From an uncultured Peptococcaceae bacterium (GTDB lineage Bacteria; Bacillota; Desulfotomaculia; Desulfotomaculales; Desulfocucumaceae): a stretch of DNA of 25,219 bases. Below the pieces are notes generated by a model, which saw only the letters and a program-made list of their open reading frames with translations, was not told where the DNA came from and made no database searches. The stretch covers positions 1 to 25,219 of the forward strand of contig CATZDY010000035.1 of NCBI GenBank assembly GCA_958417755.1, in the 5' to 3' direction. Positions 15,548-22,977 of this stretch are shown piece after piece. A program made the position numbers and the translations under genes. Positions within the stretch are counted from its first letter, which is position 1. Each line of letters begins with the position of its first letter.

Positions 15548-16003
15548 TTATCCTCCGGCCAACTGATGAAATCTTTTACATACCATGGTTGTTATGTTTT
15601 TAGGTTTCACTACAACCAAAATGGTATCATCTCCAGCAACCGTACCAATGATTTCTGGCCATTCACTTTGGTCAATGGCTGAGGCAACACCTGAAGCTTC
15701 CCCTGGTAAGGTTTTAATGATAATGAGGTTTTCACTGGAATCAATGGATTGTACAGAACTGGCGAATAGCCTTTTGATTCTATCCTCATTATAGCGTAAA
15801 AGCTCCTTTCCCGGCATTACATAGAAAGAGGTTCCATTTTCTCCGGGCATTTTAATGAGGCCTATTTCCTTGATATCCCGGGAAATTGTTGCTTGGGTCA
15901 CAGAATAACCAGCATCTTTTAAGGCTTCAGCCAATTCTTCTTGGGTTTCAATTCGGTTGTTTTGTACCAATTCGGCAATTTTCTTTTGGCGAAATAGTTT
16001 CAC
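15548..16003 (-). CDS. argR: Arginine repressor ArgR/AhrC
   Basis: A 151-aa hexameric arginine-sensing regulator. The N-terminal winged helix (about 1-70) contains ETQEELAEALKDAGYSVTQATISRDIKEI, with the SRD core of the recognition helix. The C-terminal oligomerisation and arginine-binding domain ends with IIGTVAGDDTILVVVK, where the GDD pair contacts arginine. The start is GTG at 16003 and overlaps the mnmM stop by four bases, so it is probably coupled to mnmM. No arginine gene is in the window; the argR-recN pairing is common in Firmicutes. Confidence 0.95.
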   Translation of the reverse strand: MKLFRQKKIAELVQNNRIETQEELAEALKDAGYSVTQATISRDIKEIGLIKMPGENGTSFYVMPGKELLRYNEDRIKRLFASSVQSIDSSENLIIIKTLPGEASGVASAIDQSEWPEIIGTVAGDDTILVVVKPKNITTMVCKRFHQLAGG

Positions 16004-16575
16004 AATACTTCACCAGATCGAGAAAAGAAATATATTTCTGGAGCATGTAAAGGACCATTCCAAAAAGATAGTTTATTGACAGTGTAAGCATCCTCCAGGG
16101 AAGCCGCCATTGCAGCTACAGCCCTTGCCTCAGCAGCAGCCCCTGGGTGCCCAGTATATACCACTACGCTCATCCTGCCAGTGGTAGATAATTTTTCTAA
16201 TCCACAAGCCATTGCTTCCACTGTATCTTGAGGGGTGGTAATAACCTTTCGGTCACTGCCAGGTAAATATCCTAGATTAAACATAATGACATCCACAGGC
16301 TCTTGGATCCGAGTTTTTAATTCACAATGGTTTGCTTTTAGCAAGATAACCCTATTTTCCAATTCAGCTGCTTGTAAGCGTTCTTTGGTTTGTGTGAGAG
16401 CTTCTTCTTGAATATCAAAAGCATATACTTTACCTGTGGAACCTACTTTTTGGGCTAAAAAAAGAGTATCATTGCCTCTGCCAGCCGTTGCATCCACAGC
16501 CACAGAACCTTCTTTTAAAACAGGACTTACGAACATTCTAACCCAGTCCACAATACTAGCAGGACGTTTCATCAT
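16000..16575 (-). CDS. mnmM: tRNA mnm5s2U methyltransferase-like protein MnmM (YtqB family)
   Basis: A 191-aa class I SAM-dependent methyltransferase. Motif I is VAVDATAGRGNDTLFLA (25-41), the acidic residue after strand 2 is in YAFDIQ, and the family motif FNLGYLPG is at 99-106, with VVYTGHPGAAAEA following. The family was long called rRNA methylase-like; B. subtilis YtqB (MnmM) completes the mnm5 modification of wobble uridine in tRNA. The ATG at 16575 lies inside the end of nadK (20-base overlap), and the gene overlaps argR by four bases, so translation is tightly coupled on both sides. Exact specificity is inferred from the family. Confidence 0.85.
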   Translation of the reverse strand: MMKRPASIVDWVRMFVSPVLKEGSVAVDATAGRGNDTLFLAQKVGSTGKVYAFDIQEEALTQTKERLQAAELENRVILLKANHCELKTRIQEPVDVIMFNLGYLPGSDRKVITTPQDTVEAMACGLEKLSTTGRMSVVVYTGHPGAAAEARAVAAMAASLEDAYTVNKLSFWNGPLHAPEIYFFSRSGEVL

Positions 16576-17434
16576 GCCTTAAATCACCTTCATTCAATTT
16601 GCTGTGTAATACAGAATAGAAACTACGTCCAGACAATTTAATAAAATTTGCTTTATAAGGCGCTTTGGTTACCATAATTTCATCATTCTGTTCCAAACGA
16701 AATGCATGTTGTCCATCCATGGTTAACATGACTTCTGCATTATCTGATAGCAATTTAACTTTCAATTGGCTATTGGATGCAATAATTAAAGGCCTAGCCC
16801 ATAAAGAGTGAGGACAAATAGGGGTTAGAATCATTAAATCCATTTCAGGGATTACCACAGGACCTCCTGCTGAAAGGGAATAAGCTGTAGAACCGGTGGG
16901 ACTGGCTACAATAATGCCATCCACAGGATAAACAGCCACCTTTTCACCATCAATATTTGTTTGTAAGCGTATGAGTCTGGAAAACGCCCCTTTGGTAATG
17001 ACTGCGTCGTTTAAAGCAATGGAAACATCCAATAGTTTGCCTTGCCTTAGGACCTGTGCTTGTAACATCATGCGTTTTTCAATTTGGTATTCACCATGCA
17101 GTAATTTTTCTAACCCTTCCTCTACATTAGGAATATCAATTTCTGATAAAAAACCTAAGCGTCCTAAGTTGATACCCAACAGAGGTATATTCCACGGAGC
17201 AGCAATCCTTGCGGTATTCAACATGGTGCCATCTCCACCTAACACCAATATACAATCGCAGTGATTTGCCATTTCTTCTGAAGTAAAAAAGGAACTGGAA
17301 TCATCTAATATGCTTGATGTTTCCTGATCCATCATAATTTTTACGCCCCGTTGTTTTAACCAATTAATCACAAATTGCAATAAATTAAGTACATTGTCTT
17401 TATCCTTATTTGCTATTAGACCGATTGCCTTCAT
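16556..17434 (-). CDS. nadK: NAD kinase
   Basis: A 292-aa cytoplasmic enzyme that phosphorylates NAD to NADP. The GGDGTML motif is at 66-72, GINLGRLGFLSE at 88-99 and SPTGSTAYSLSAGGP at about 177-191, all characteristic. The length is normal. The ATG has AAAAGGAG upstream. It lies between tlyA and mnmM, a common order in clostridia and, apart from mnmM/argR, in actinobacteria. Confidence 0.95.
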   Translation of the reverse strand: MKAIGLIANKDKDNVLNLLQFVINWLKQRGVKIMMDQETSSILDDSSSFFTSEEMANHCDCILVLGGDGTMLNTARIAAPWNIPLLGINLGRLGFLSEIDIPNVEEGLEKLLHGEYQIEKRMMLQAQVLRQGKLLDVSIALNDAVITKGAFSRLIRLQTNIDGEKVAVYPVDGIIVASPTGSTAYSLSAGGPVVIPEMDLMILTPICPHSLWARPLIIASNSQLKVKLLSDNAEVMLTMDGQHAFRLEQNDEIMVTKAPYKANFIKLSGRSFYSVLHSKLNEGDLRHDETSC

Positions 17435-17466
17435 TGTATCTCCTTTTGGTTTAAAAAGGCTACTCT

Positions 17467-18270
17467 TTATTTTGATATTTGCTCAAAAGCCATTTTGACA
17501 ACATGGTTACAATCATAATGGTCATTGGATTTGCTATTAAATTCAATGTAAGCCAAATATTCTATATTACCTTCCGGGCCTCGAATTGGCGAATAATCTA
17601 AACCCCGTAGATTCCATCCAGAAGATAAAATAAAGTCATATATATTGTTTAGAACTGTTTCATGTACTTTGGCATCCCTTACGACTCCCTTTTTGCCTAT
17701 ATTTTCCCGTCCAGCTTCAAATTGTGGTTTTATCAAAGCCACTCCTTGGGCTTCAGGAATTGTTAAATGCTGAATAACAGGCAAAACTTTGGTCAAAGAA
17801 ATAAATGATACATCTATGGTAAAGAAATCCACTTGTTCTTGTAATGCTTCTTTTGTCAGATAACGTATATTGGTTCGTTCCAAAACAACTACCCGGGGGT
17901 CACAGCGTAACTTCCAAGCCAATTGTCCGTATCCCACATCTACAGCAATAATTTTAGTTGCCCCATGTTGTAAGGCACAATCTGAAAAACCTCCTGTAGA
18001 GGCCCCCACATCCATAACAGTTAAACCGGATAAATTAATGGAAAATACATCCAGAGCTTTGGCCAATTTAAGTCCGCCTCTGCTGACATAGGGTAACTGT
18101 TCTCGGATTTGTATGGATATATCAGGGCTTACTGGTTGACCCGGTTTCACTGTTTTTGTTCCGTTTACTAATACTTGTCCGGCCATAATAGCGGCCTTGG
18201 CTTTTTCTCTGCTGGAAAAATATCCCTGTTCATATAGTAAAAGATCCAAACGCATTTTGGAAACACTCAA
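17467..18270 (-). CDS. tlyA: TlyA family rRNA (cytidine-2'-O)-methyltransferase
   Basis: A 267-aa protein with an N-terminal S4 RNA-binding domain (about 4-65; MRLDLLLYEQGYFSSREKAK) and an FtsJ-like methyltransferase domain. SAM motif I is VMDVGASTGGFSDC (85-98), preceded by YVSRGGLKL, which carries the catalytic-type Lys. TlyA methylates cytidines in 16S (and in some species 23S) rRNA. The start is TTG at 18270, 8 bases after GGAGG; the first ATG lies five codons inside. It begins 20 bases after dxs and is part of the same run. Confidence 0.93.
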   Translation of the reverse strand: MSVSKMRLDLLLYEQGYFSSREKAKAAIMAGQVLVNGTKTVKPGQPVSPDISIQIREQLPYVSRGGLKLAKALDVFSINLSGLTVMDVGASTGGFSDCALQHGATKIIAVDVGYGQLAWKLRCDPRVVVLERTNIRYLTKEALQEQVDFFTIDVSFISLTKVLPVIQHLTIPEAQGVALIKPQFEAGRENIGKKGVVRDAKVHETVLNNIYDFILSSGWNLRGLDYSPIRGPEGNIEYLAYIEFNSKSNDHYDCNHVVKMAFEQISK

Positions 18271-18290
18271 AAATGATTCCTCCAGAAAAA

Positions 18291-20198
18291 TTATAAATTG
18301 GTTACTTTGGCTTTTGTTAATTCCATGGAAGATTGTCCAAGCATATGCAATGCCACCTGGGTAATATTTTCCGCTGTGAGTCCATAAGCTTTTAATAATA
18401 CATCTCTATCTCCATGTTCTATAAATTGATCAGGAAATCCAAGCCTAAAGACATCGATTCCTGTTAGATTATAGTTGCTTAAAAGTTCAAGCACTGCACT
18501 ACCAAAGCCACCTTGTAAAACATTTTCTTCCACTGTAATCAGTTTTTTTACGCGTTTTGCAAAATCCATAATACATTGTTGATCTAAAGGTTTAATAAAG
18601 CGAGGATCTATTACTGCAGCATCAATTCCATTTTCAGCTAGAATATCTGCTGCCTGGAGAGCCAAAGACACCATAGGCCCAACAGCAAAAATAGCGATGG
18701 AATTTCCTTTTCTTAAAGTTTCTGCTTGTCCCCATGGAATGCAACCAAGGGCTTCATCCAAAGAACAGCCTGTGGCTTTTCCTCTGGGATATCGTATAGC
18801 CACTGGACCAGGATGTTCAATGGCTGTGTATAACATATGTTGTAATATATTTTCGTTCCTAGGCGCCAGTATTGACATATTAGGCATGTGTCTTAAATAA
18901 GATAAATCAAAGACCCCATGATGGGTAGGACCATCATCTCCCACTAATCCTGCTCTATCAATTGCCAGTGTCACAGGCAATGAGGGCAAACATACATCAT
19001 GAATGAGTTGGTCATAAGCACGCTGTAAAAAGGTGGAATATATTGCAACCACAGGTTTTAATCCGTTGGCCGCCATGGCTGCTGACATGGCTACCCCATG
19101 TTGTTCTGCAATTCCTACATCGTAAAATCTGTCAGGATATTGATTGGCAAAGGGAATGAGTCCTGTACCTCCAGGCATGGCTGCTGTAATAGCCACAATC
19201 AACGGATCCTGTTCTCCTAATGTCATTAAAGTTTTTCCAAAAATATCAGTATAAGTTGGTATGGGGCCTTTGGTTACTTTCCCTGTATCAATATGAAAAG
19301 GGCCAATACCATGAAATTTATCTGGATTTTCTTCTGCAGGAGTATAGCCTTTTCCTTTTTTTGTAATGGCATGAATTAATACTGGTCCTTTGATGGATTT
19401 GGCTTGTTTCATGACACTGACCATATCCTGAATGTTATGTCCATCCACTGGTCCTAAATATACAAATCCCAGTTCTTCAAACATCATGCCTGGTACCACA
19501 AGGTATTTAATGCTATCCTTTACCTTATCTGCTACTTTTAACATCGTGGGACCAATGGTGGGAAGTTTTTTTAACAAACTTTCTAATTCCACTTTACTTC
19601 TTGAATATTTAGGATCTGTTCTTAGGCGGTTTAAATATCTAGCCATTCCTCCCACATTCTTGGCAATGGACATTTCGTTATCATTTAACAATACAATCAT
19701 ATCTTTTTTTACATGACCAGCATAATTTAACGCTTCAAAGGCCATTCCCCCTGTCATGGCCCCATCGCCTATGACTGCAATCACACTATAATCTTCTTCT
19801 TTTAAATCTCGGGCAGCAACCATACCACTGGCAATCGAAATAGAAGTACTGCTATGACCGGATATAAAGGCATCATGGGAACATTCATGGGGGTTAGGAA
19901 AACCACTGATTCCTTTATATTTTCTCAAGGTATTAAATTTGGATAATCTTCCTGTTAGTAGCTTGTGTACGTAACATTGATGTCCCACATCCCAAATGAT
20001 TTTATCTTGGGGGGTATCAAATACTTTGTGTAAAGCAATGGTTAATTCCACCACCCCCAAATTGGGAGCCAAATGTCCCCCATTTAAAGAAGTGGTTTGA
20101 ATCAACACTTGCCGTATTTCTGCTGCTAAAGCCAACAATTGTTCATCATCCAAAAGACGGACATCCTCAGGGGAATTGATATGTTCCAATAAATTCAA
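18291..20198 (-). CDS. dxs: 1-deoxy-D-xylulose-5-phosphate synthase
   Basis: A 635-aa TPP enzyme that condenses pyruvate with glyceraldehyde 3-phosphate, the first step of the MEP isoprenoid pathway. Visible motifs are WDVGHQCYVHKLLTGR (69-84), the TPP/Mg2+ site GDGAMTGG (144-151) to LLNDNEMSIAKNVGG (170-184), and the transketolase pyrimidine domain with DVGIAEQHGVAMSAAMAANG. The length is normal. The start is TTG at 20198, 8 bases after GGGAG. It follows oapA and the structured RNA; with ispA it supplies polyprenyl precursors. Confidence 0.96.
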   Translation of the reverse strand: MNLLEHINSPEDVRLLDDEQLLALAAEIRQVLIQTTSLNGGHLAPNLGVVELTIALHKVFDTPQDKIIWDVGHQCYVHKLLTGRLSKFNTLRKYKGISGFPNPHECSHDAFISGHSSTSISIASGMVAARDLKEEDYSVIAVIGDGAMTGGMAFEALNYAGHVKKDMIVLLNDNEMSIAKNVGGMARYLNRLRTDPKYSRSKVELESLLKKLPTIGPTMLKVADKVKDSIKYLVVPGMMFEELGFVYLGPVDGHNIQDMVSVMKQAKSIKGPVLIHAITKKGKGYTPAEENPDKFHGIGPFHIDTGKVTKGPIPTYTDIFGKTLMTLGEQDPLIVAITAAMPGGTGLIPFANQYPDRFYDVGIAEQHGVAMSAAMAANGLKPVVAIYSTFLQRAYDQLIHDVCLPSLPVTLAIDRAGLVGDDGPTHHGVFDLSYLRHMPNMSILAPRNENILQHMLYTAIEHPGPVAIRYPRGKATGCSLDEALGCIPWGQAETLRKGNSIAIFAVGPMVSLALQAADILAENGIDAAVIDPRFIKPLDQQCIMDFAKRVKKLITVEENVLQGGFGSAVLELLSNYNLTGIDVFRLGFPDQFIEHGDRDVLLKAYGLTAENITQVALHMLGQSSMELTKAKVTNL

Positions 20199-20315
20199 TC
20201 AATACACTCCCATCTCATGGAGTCATGCAAGAGGGTAATGCTTTTGCCTCAAACCCTGGTGCATATTCAACCCGATAAGATTTTTATCATCCTTGTTCGT
20301 AAAGCAAACAAGGGA

Positions 20316-20891
20316 TTATTTGTTTTTCACTTTATTTCCATAACCATTTTGTTTTAAAAAACCGAAAATTGCTATTACTTTGCCTGCCTGAAATATAATA
20401 TCATTCGCCCTGGTCAAAGCCAGGCGTTTCCCCAAAGCTTTACCGCTTACTGTCATGACAGCAATGATGGCTGTGAGTAACATATTCATGGATAATTGGT
20501 CTGTTTTCCAATGTAAACATATTTGTAAGGCCAATGCAATGCCAATGGCTCCACTCACAGTACCTGCGATATCTCCCACCACATCATTCATAATGTTCGC
20601 CACCCGGTCTGCATTACGAATCAAATAGACTCCTTCTTGGGCACCCCTTAGCTTTTTAGCAGCCCTGGCGTGTAAAGGTGCTTCTTGGGCGGCAGTAACA
20701 GAAACCCCAATGATATCTGCTGCTATCCCAGTAAAAATCACAAGAAATAAAAATACAAATGATAAAAACAAACTGTGTACTTTTACAGCCATCAAATTCG
20801 AAAGCCAAAAAAAGAGGATAGCTAAAAAAAACGAGGTAATTGATACCATCACAATATATTTGCTTGATACAGTTGATTTGCTATTGGCCAA
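20316..20891 (-). CDS. oapA: OapA-like OLE-RNA-associated membrane protein
   Basis: A 191-aa integral membrane protein with about four membrane segments: two in the first 60 residues, then near 105-125 and 132-150. Between the pairs lies a basic, conserved-looking cytoplasmic loop (APLHARAAKKLRGAQEG and NADRVANIMNDVVGDIAG). In OLE-containing bacteria the gene next to the OLE RNA encodes OapA, a protein of this size and topology that binds the RNA and takes it to the membrane; this ORF starts 37 bases after the RNA's closing helix. The AADIIGVSVTAAQEA stretch also recalls DUF21/CNNM magnesium transporters without the CBS domains. Start: TTG at 20891, with AAGGGG 9 bases upstream. Confidence 0.8.
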   Translation of the reverse strand: MANSKSTVSSKYIVMVSITSFFLAILFFWLSNLMAVKVHSLFLSFVFLFLVIFTGIAADIIGVSVTAAQEAPLHARAAKKLRGAQEGVYLIRNADRVANIMNDVVGDIAGTVSGAIGIALALQICLHWKTDQLSMNMLLTAIIAVMTVSGKALGKRLALTRANDIIFQAGKVIAIFGFLKQNGYGNKVKNK

Positions 20892-20927
20892 AGCCTTTTA
20901 CCCCTTGTTAAAGTAAATCTAAAACTT

Positions 20928-21532
20928 ATTTGTATATAAATGGTGATAACAGCTCGGGTAAATATTGTGGCTTAAGGTCCAGTTGGTTTTCCCATAGGCC
21001 CACCGGTTGTCGCCAAGCCGGCGGTTCCCCTTTAAGGGCCAATCCGAAACGTTGCCGTAATCGTGACTGAATTACCACTTAGTCCACACTGCAATCCCCG
21101 AACTGTTCCAAATTGGACAGCCTAGGAGTTTTCCTCAGCAGGTACAAATATTCCTAGCCTCTTTTGCAGCAACGGTTTCAACCAACTCAAAGGCCTATAT
21201 GGGCCCATATAGGCCTTGAGCTTTTTAATAAGGATCCACCGCTGCCACTCAAGGCAGGCTACGCTGCACGCAGCTTTGCACCACGAGCAGGTTTTTATCC
21301 CAAGCCATAGAAACTCCCGGTAGGAAATTTCCACGCACTTGGGTCTCCACGGAGACAGGGACAATGCCCGCATGCCATTGCAGGTCGCCCTCTCTCCTTA
21401 ACTCCCAGTCCCAACCCCCAACTGGGCGTTAGAGGCCAACACCAGGAACTTCATCGCTGTGCCCTTTGACGGATTTTTAGGCCCGCCTTCAGAATTTCTT
21501 CCCTGACTAGGATACTGCATCACCAAACAAAT
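20928..21532 (-). ncRNA. ole: OLE RNA (Ornate, Large, Extremophilic), about 605 nt
   Basis: A GC-rich segment with no credible ORF between ispA and oapA, flanked by AT-rich DNA. The ends pair: 5' ATTTG (21532-21528) with CAAAT (20932-20928), GGTGAT (21524-21519) with ATCACC (20947-20942), and CAG with CTG inside those. Further stems in the minus-strand RNA are 21212-21187 region (palindrome around GGGCCC), 21160-21152 with 21127-21119 (8 of 9 pairs), and CCGCCGG (21024-21018) with CCGGTGG (21006-21000). GTCTCC..GGAGAC hairpins and GGTGTT/AACGCC are also visible. Length, closing long-range helix, and position within the ispA-oapA-dxs operon all match OLE RNA, which forms a membrane ribonucleoprotein with OapA and is needed for stress tolerance in Bacillus halodurans. 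I matched it from memory and context, not from a model search. Confidence 0.88.
21187..21220 (-). repeat. Long palindromic hairpin within the OLE RNA
   Basis: A 28-base perfect palindrome (21190-21217), centred on GGGCCC, extends by another four pairs (CTCA with TGAG) past one bulged A. As RNA it makes a single, very stable hairpin with almost no loop. Confidence 0.8.
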
Positions 21533-21564
21533 CTTTCATAAAAGATAGGATTCAAGCACTACAT

Positions 21565-21593
21565 ACTATATTATTAAGGAAGTGGAATATAAA
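21565..21593 (-). promoter_or_regulatory. Possible proximal promoter for the OLE RNA
   Basis: On the minus strand TTTATA (21593-21588, 4/6) and TATAGT (21570-21565, 5/6) are 17 bases apart. A start near 21558 would be only about 26 bases before the outer closing helix of the RNA. Confidence 0.35.
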
Positions 21594-21660
21594 ATATAAC
21601 TTTTCTTTTCATGGGAACTTCAATTTTTTCTGAGATTGATAGCATTTTACATTAAAGAGA

Positions 21661-21689
21661 ATTATAACATATTCTTTTGTTGGTAACAA
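21661..21689 (-). promoter_or_regulatory. Extended -10 promoter upstream of the OLE RNA
   Basis: On the minus strand TTGTTA (21689-21684, 4/6), a 17-base spacer ending in TGT, and a perfect TATAAT (21666-21661) form an extended -10 promoter in the ispA-OLE gap. A transcript from about 21654 would carry about 120 bases before the RNA's closing helix and could also express oapA and dxs. Confidence 0.6.
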
Positions 21690-21714
21690 AAAATTTTCTG
21701 ATTTCTTATCTTTT

Positions 21715-21756
21715 AAGGAGAAGCATATAGGGGAAAGATAAATGCTTGTTATCCTT
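21715..21756 (-). other. Hairpin after ispA
   Basis: Two stacked stems, AAGGA with TCCTT (21715-21719/21752-21756) and AAGCAT with ATGCTT (21721-21726/21742-21747), form just after the ispA stop. No U run follows, so it is more likely a 3'-end stabiliser or processing site than a terminator. Confidence 0.4.
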
Positions 21757-21772
21757 AGGTAGAAAAACAATG

Positions 21773-22660
21773 TTAGTAATCCCTTGTCACAACAAAACAA
21801 ACCAATTGACGTAAGAAATCAGCCTCTGGGCCAAAAGATGCCAATTGTTCCAAAGCTTTATCTTTGTATTCTTCAGCAAAGAATTTTGCCTTTTCTAAAC
21901 CGTATAAGGCTGGGTAGGTAGCTTTTTGATTCTTGCTGTCACTGTGTAATGGTTTGCCTAATTTACCTTGATCACCAATGATATCCAATATATCATCTGC
22001 AATTTGAAAACTTAAACCTAAGTATTCTGCATAACTAGTAAGTTTATCTAATTTTTCAGGGGTTGCTTGGGATAAGATTGCACCTAAACGCGCAGATACC
22101 CGCAATAAGGCCCCTGTTTTGTTTCTATGGATATATTTTAAGGTATTTGTATCTATATGCTGGTGGGATAATATATCTACCACTTGACCGCCAATAAGCC
22201 CAAGGGTACCAGATGCCTTTGCTATTTCTTGTATGACTTGTATTCCTATTACAGGATTGATATGGTGGCTGATAATTGTTTGGGATAAAAGCTCAAATGC
22301 CTTAGTTAATAAAGCGTCTCCTGCCAGCAAAGCCATTGCTTCACCAAATTTTTTATGACAAGTGGGTTGTCCCCGGCGGTAATCATCATCATCCATGGAT
22401 GGTAAATCGTCATGAATTAGGGAATAGGTATGTATACATTCCAAAGCACATGCAGCTGGTAAGAGTGTTTCAATATTTCCTCCTATCACTTCTGCTGTGG
22501 ACAAAGCCAGTATGGGACGAATTCTCTTACCCCCAGCAAATATGCTATAACGCATGGCCTGATGGATTTCTTGAGGATATACATCTGCCTGCAGTAGATG
22601 CGTATCCAAAGCTTTTTCAACCAGTTGTATTTTTTTTTGTAATTCTACATGAAAATCCAA
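21773..22660 (-). CDS. ispA: Farnesyl diphosphate synthase (polyprenyl synthetase)
   Basis: A 295-aa short-chain isoprenyl diphosphate synthase. The first Asp-rich motif HDDLPSMDDDDYRRG is at 83-97, the second QIADDILD at 219-226, and FAGGKRIRP (41-49) and the KTG at about 181-183 bind diphosphate. It condenses IPP with DMAPP/GPP to farnesyl diphosphate. The YSLIHDD segment (no bulky pair removed before the first motif) fits the FPP class. The start is TTG at 22660, 8 bases after GGAGG. It lies 63 bases after xseB and is followed by the OLE RNA. Confidence 0.95.
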   Translation of the reverse strand: MDFHVELQKKIQLVEKALDTHLLQADVYPQEIHQAMRYSIFAGGKRIRPILALSTAEVIGGNIETLLPAACALECIHTYSLIHDDLPSMDDDDYRRGQPTCHKKFGEAMALLAGDALLTKAFELLSQTIISHHINPVIGIQVIQEIAKASGTLGLIGGQVVDILSHQHIDTNTLKYIHRNKTGALLRVSARLGAILSQATPEKLDKLTSYAEYLGLSFQIADDILDIIGDQGKLGKPLHSDSKNQKATYPALYGLEKAKFFAEEYKDKALEQLASFGPEADFLRQLVCFVVTRDY

Positions 22661-22723
22661 ATTTACTTCCTCCTAAAGTGGGTGGCTTTTAACCACTGGT
22701 AGATGCTGAATTATGTTTAGATC

Positions 22724-22957
22724 CTATTCTTTTGAGAATAAATTTTTTTCAATCCAATCCCCTTCTTTATCCTGACAAAGAAGAGATATTTTATTTTCTG
22801 CCTCTTCTAACATAGTATGGCAAAATTTTGTTAAGGTAACACCTTCTGCAAAGGATTGTAGTGATTTTTCCAATGATAGATTGCCTTCTTCTAGTTTTTT
22901 TACTATGGTTTCCAGCTTGGCAATCGCTTCTTCAAAAGTCATTTTTTCTATTTCCAT
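22724..22957 (-). CDS. xseB: Exodeoxyribonuclease VII small subunit
   Basis: A 77-aa protein with the family signature TFEEAIAKLETIVKKLEEGNLSLEKSLQSFAEG (7-39) forming two amphipathic helices. Several copies bind the large subunit XseA to degrade single-stranded DNA. The ATG has GGAAGGA upstream. xseA, which usually precedes it, is not here: its place is taken by the radical SAM gene, 20 bases upstream. XseA must be encoded elsewhere or be absent. Confidence 0.93.
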   Translation of the reverse strand: MEIEKMTFEEAIAKLETIVKKLEEGNLSLEKSLQSFAEGVTLTKFCHTMLEEAENKISLLCQDKEGDWIEKNLFSKE

Positions 22958-22977
22958 CGAAATCCTTCCTTTCTATT

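Noticed and set aside
21122..21373. 83-aa minus-strand ORF between ispA and oapA
   Set aside because: It lies wholly inside the structured RNA, across the long palindrome, has an odd Trp- and Cys-rich composition and no ribosome binding site. It is an open frame by chance in GC-rich RNA sequence.
20892..21772. A T-box, riboswitch or 6S RNA as the identity of the ispA-oapA gap
   Set aside because: The structured segment is too long (about 605 nt between closing helices), no T-box AGGGUGGNACCGCG core or terminator precedes oapA, and 6S RNA is under 200 nt. OLE fits size and place.
21609..21800. 63-aa minus-strand ORF overlapping the end of ispA
   Set aside because: It overlaps ispA out of frame, spans the hairpin and the promoter region, and shows no family resemblance.
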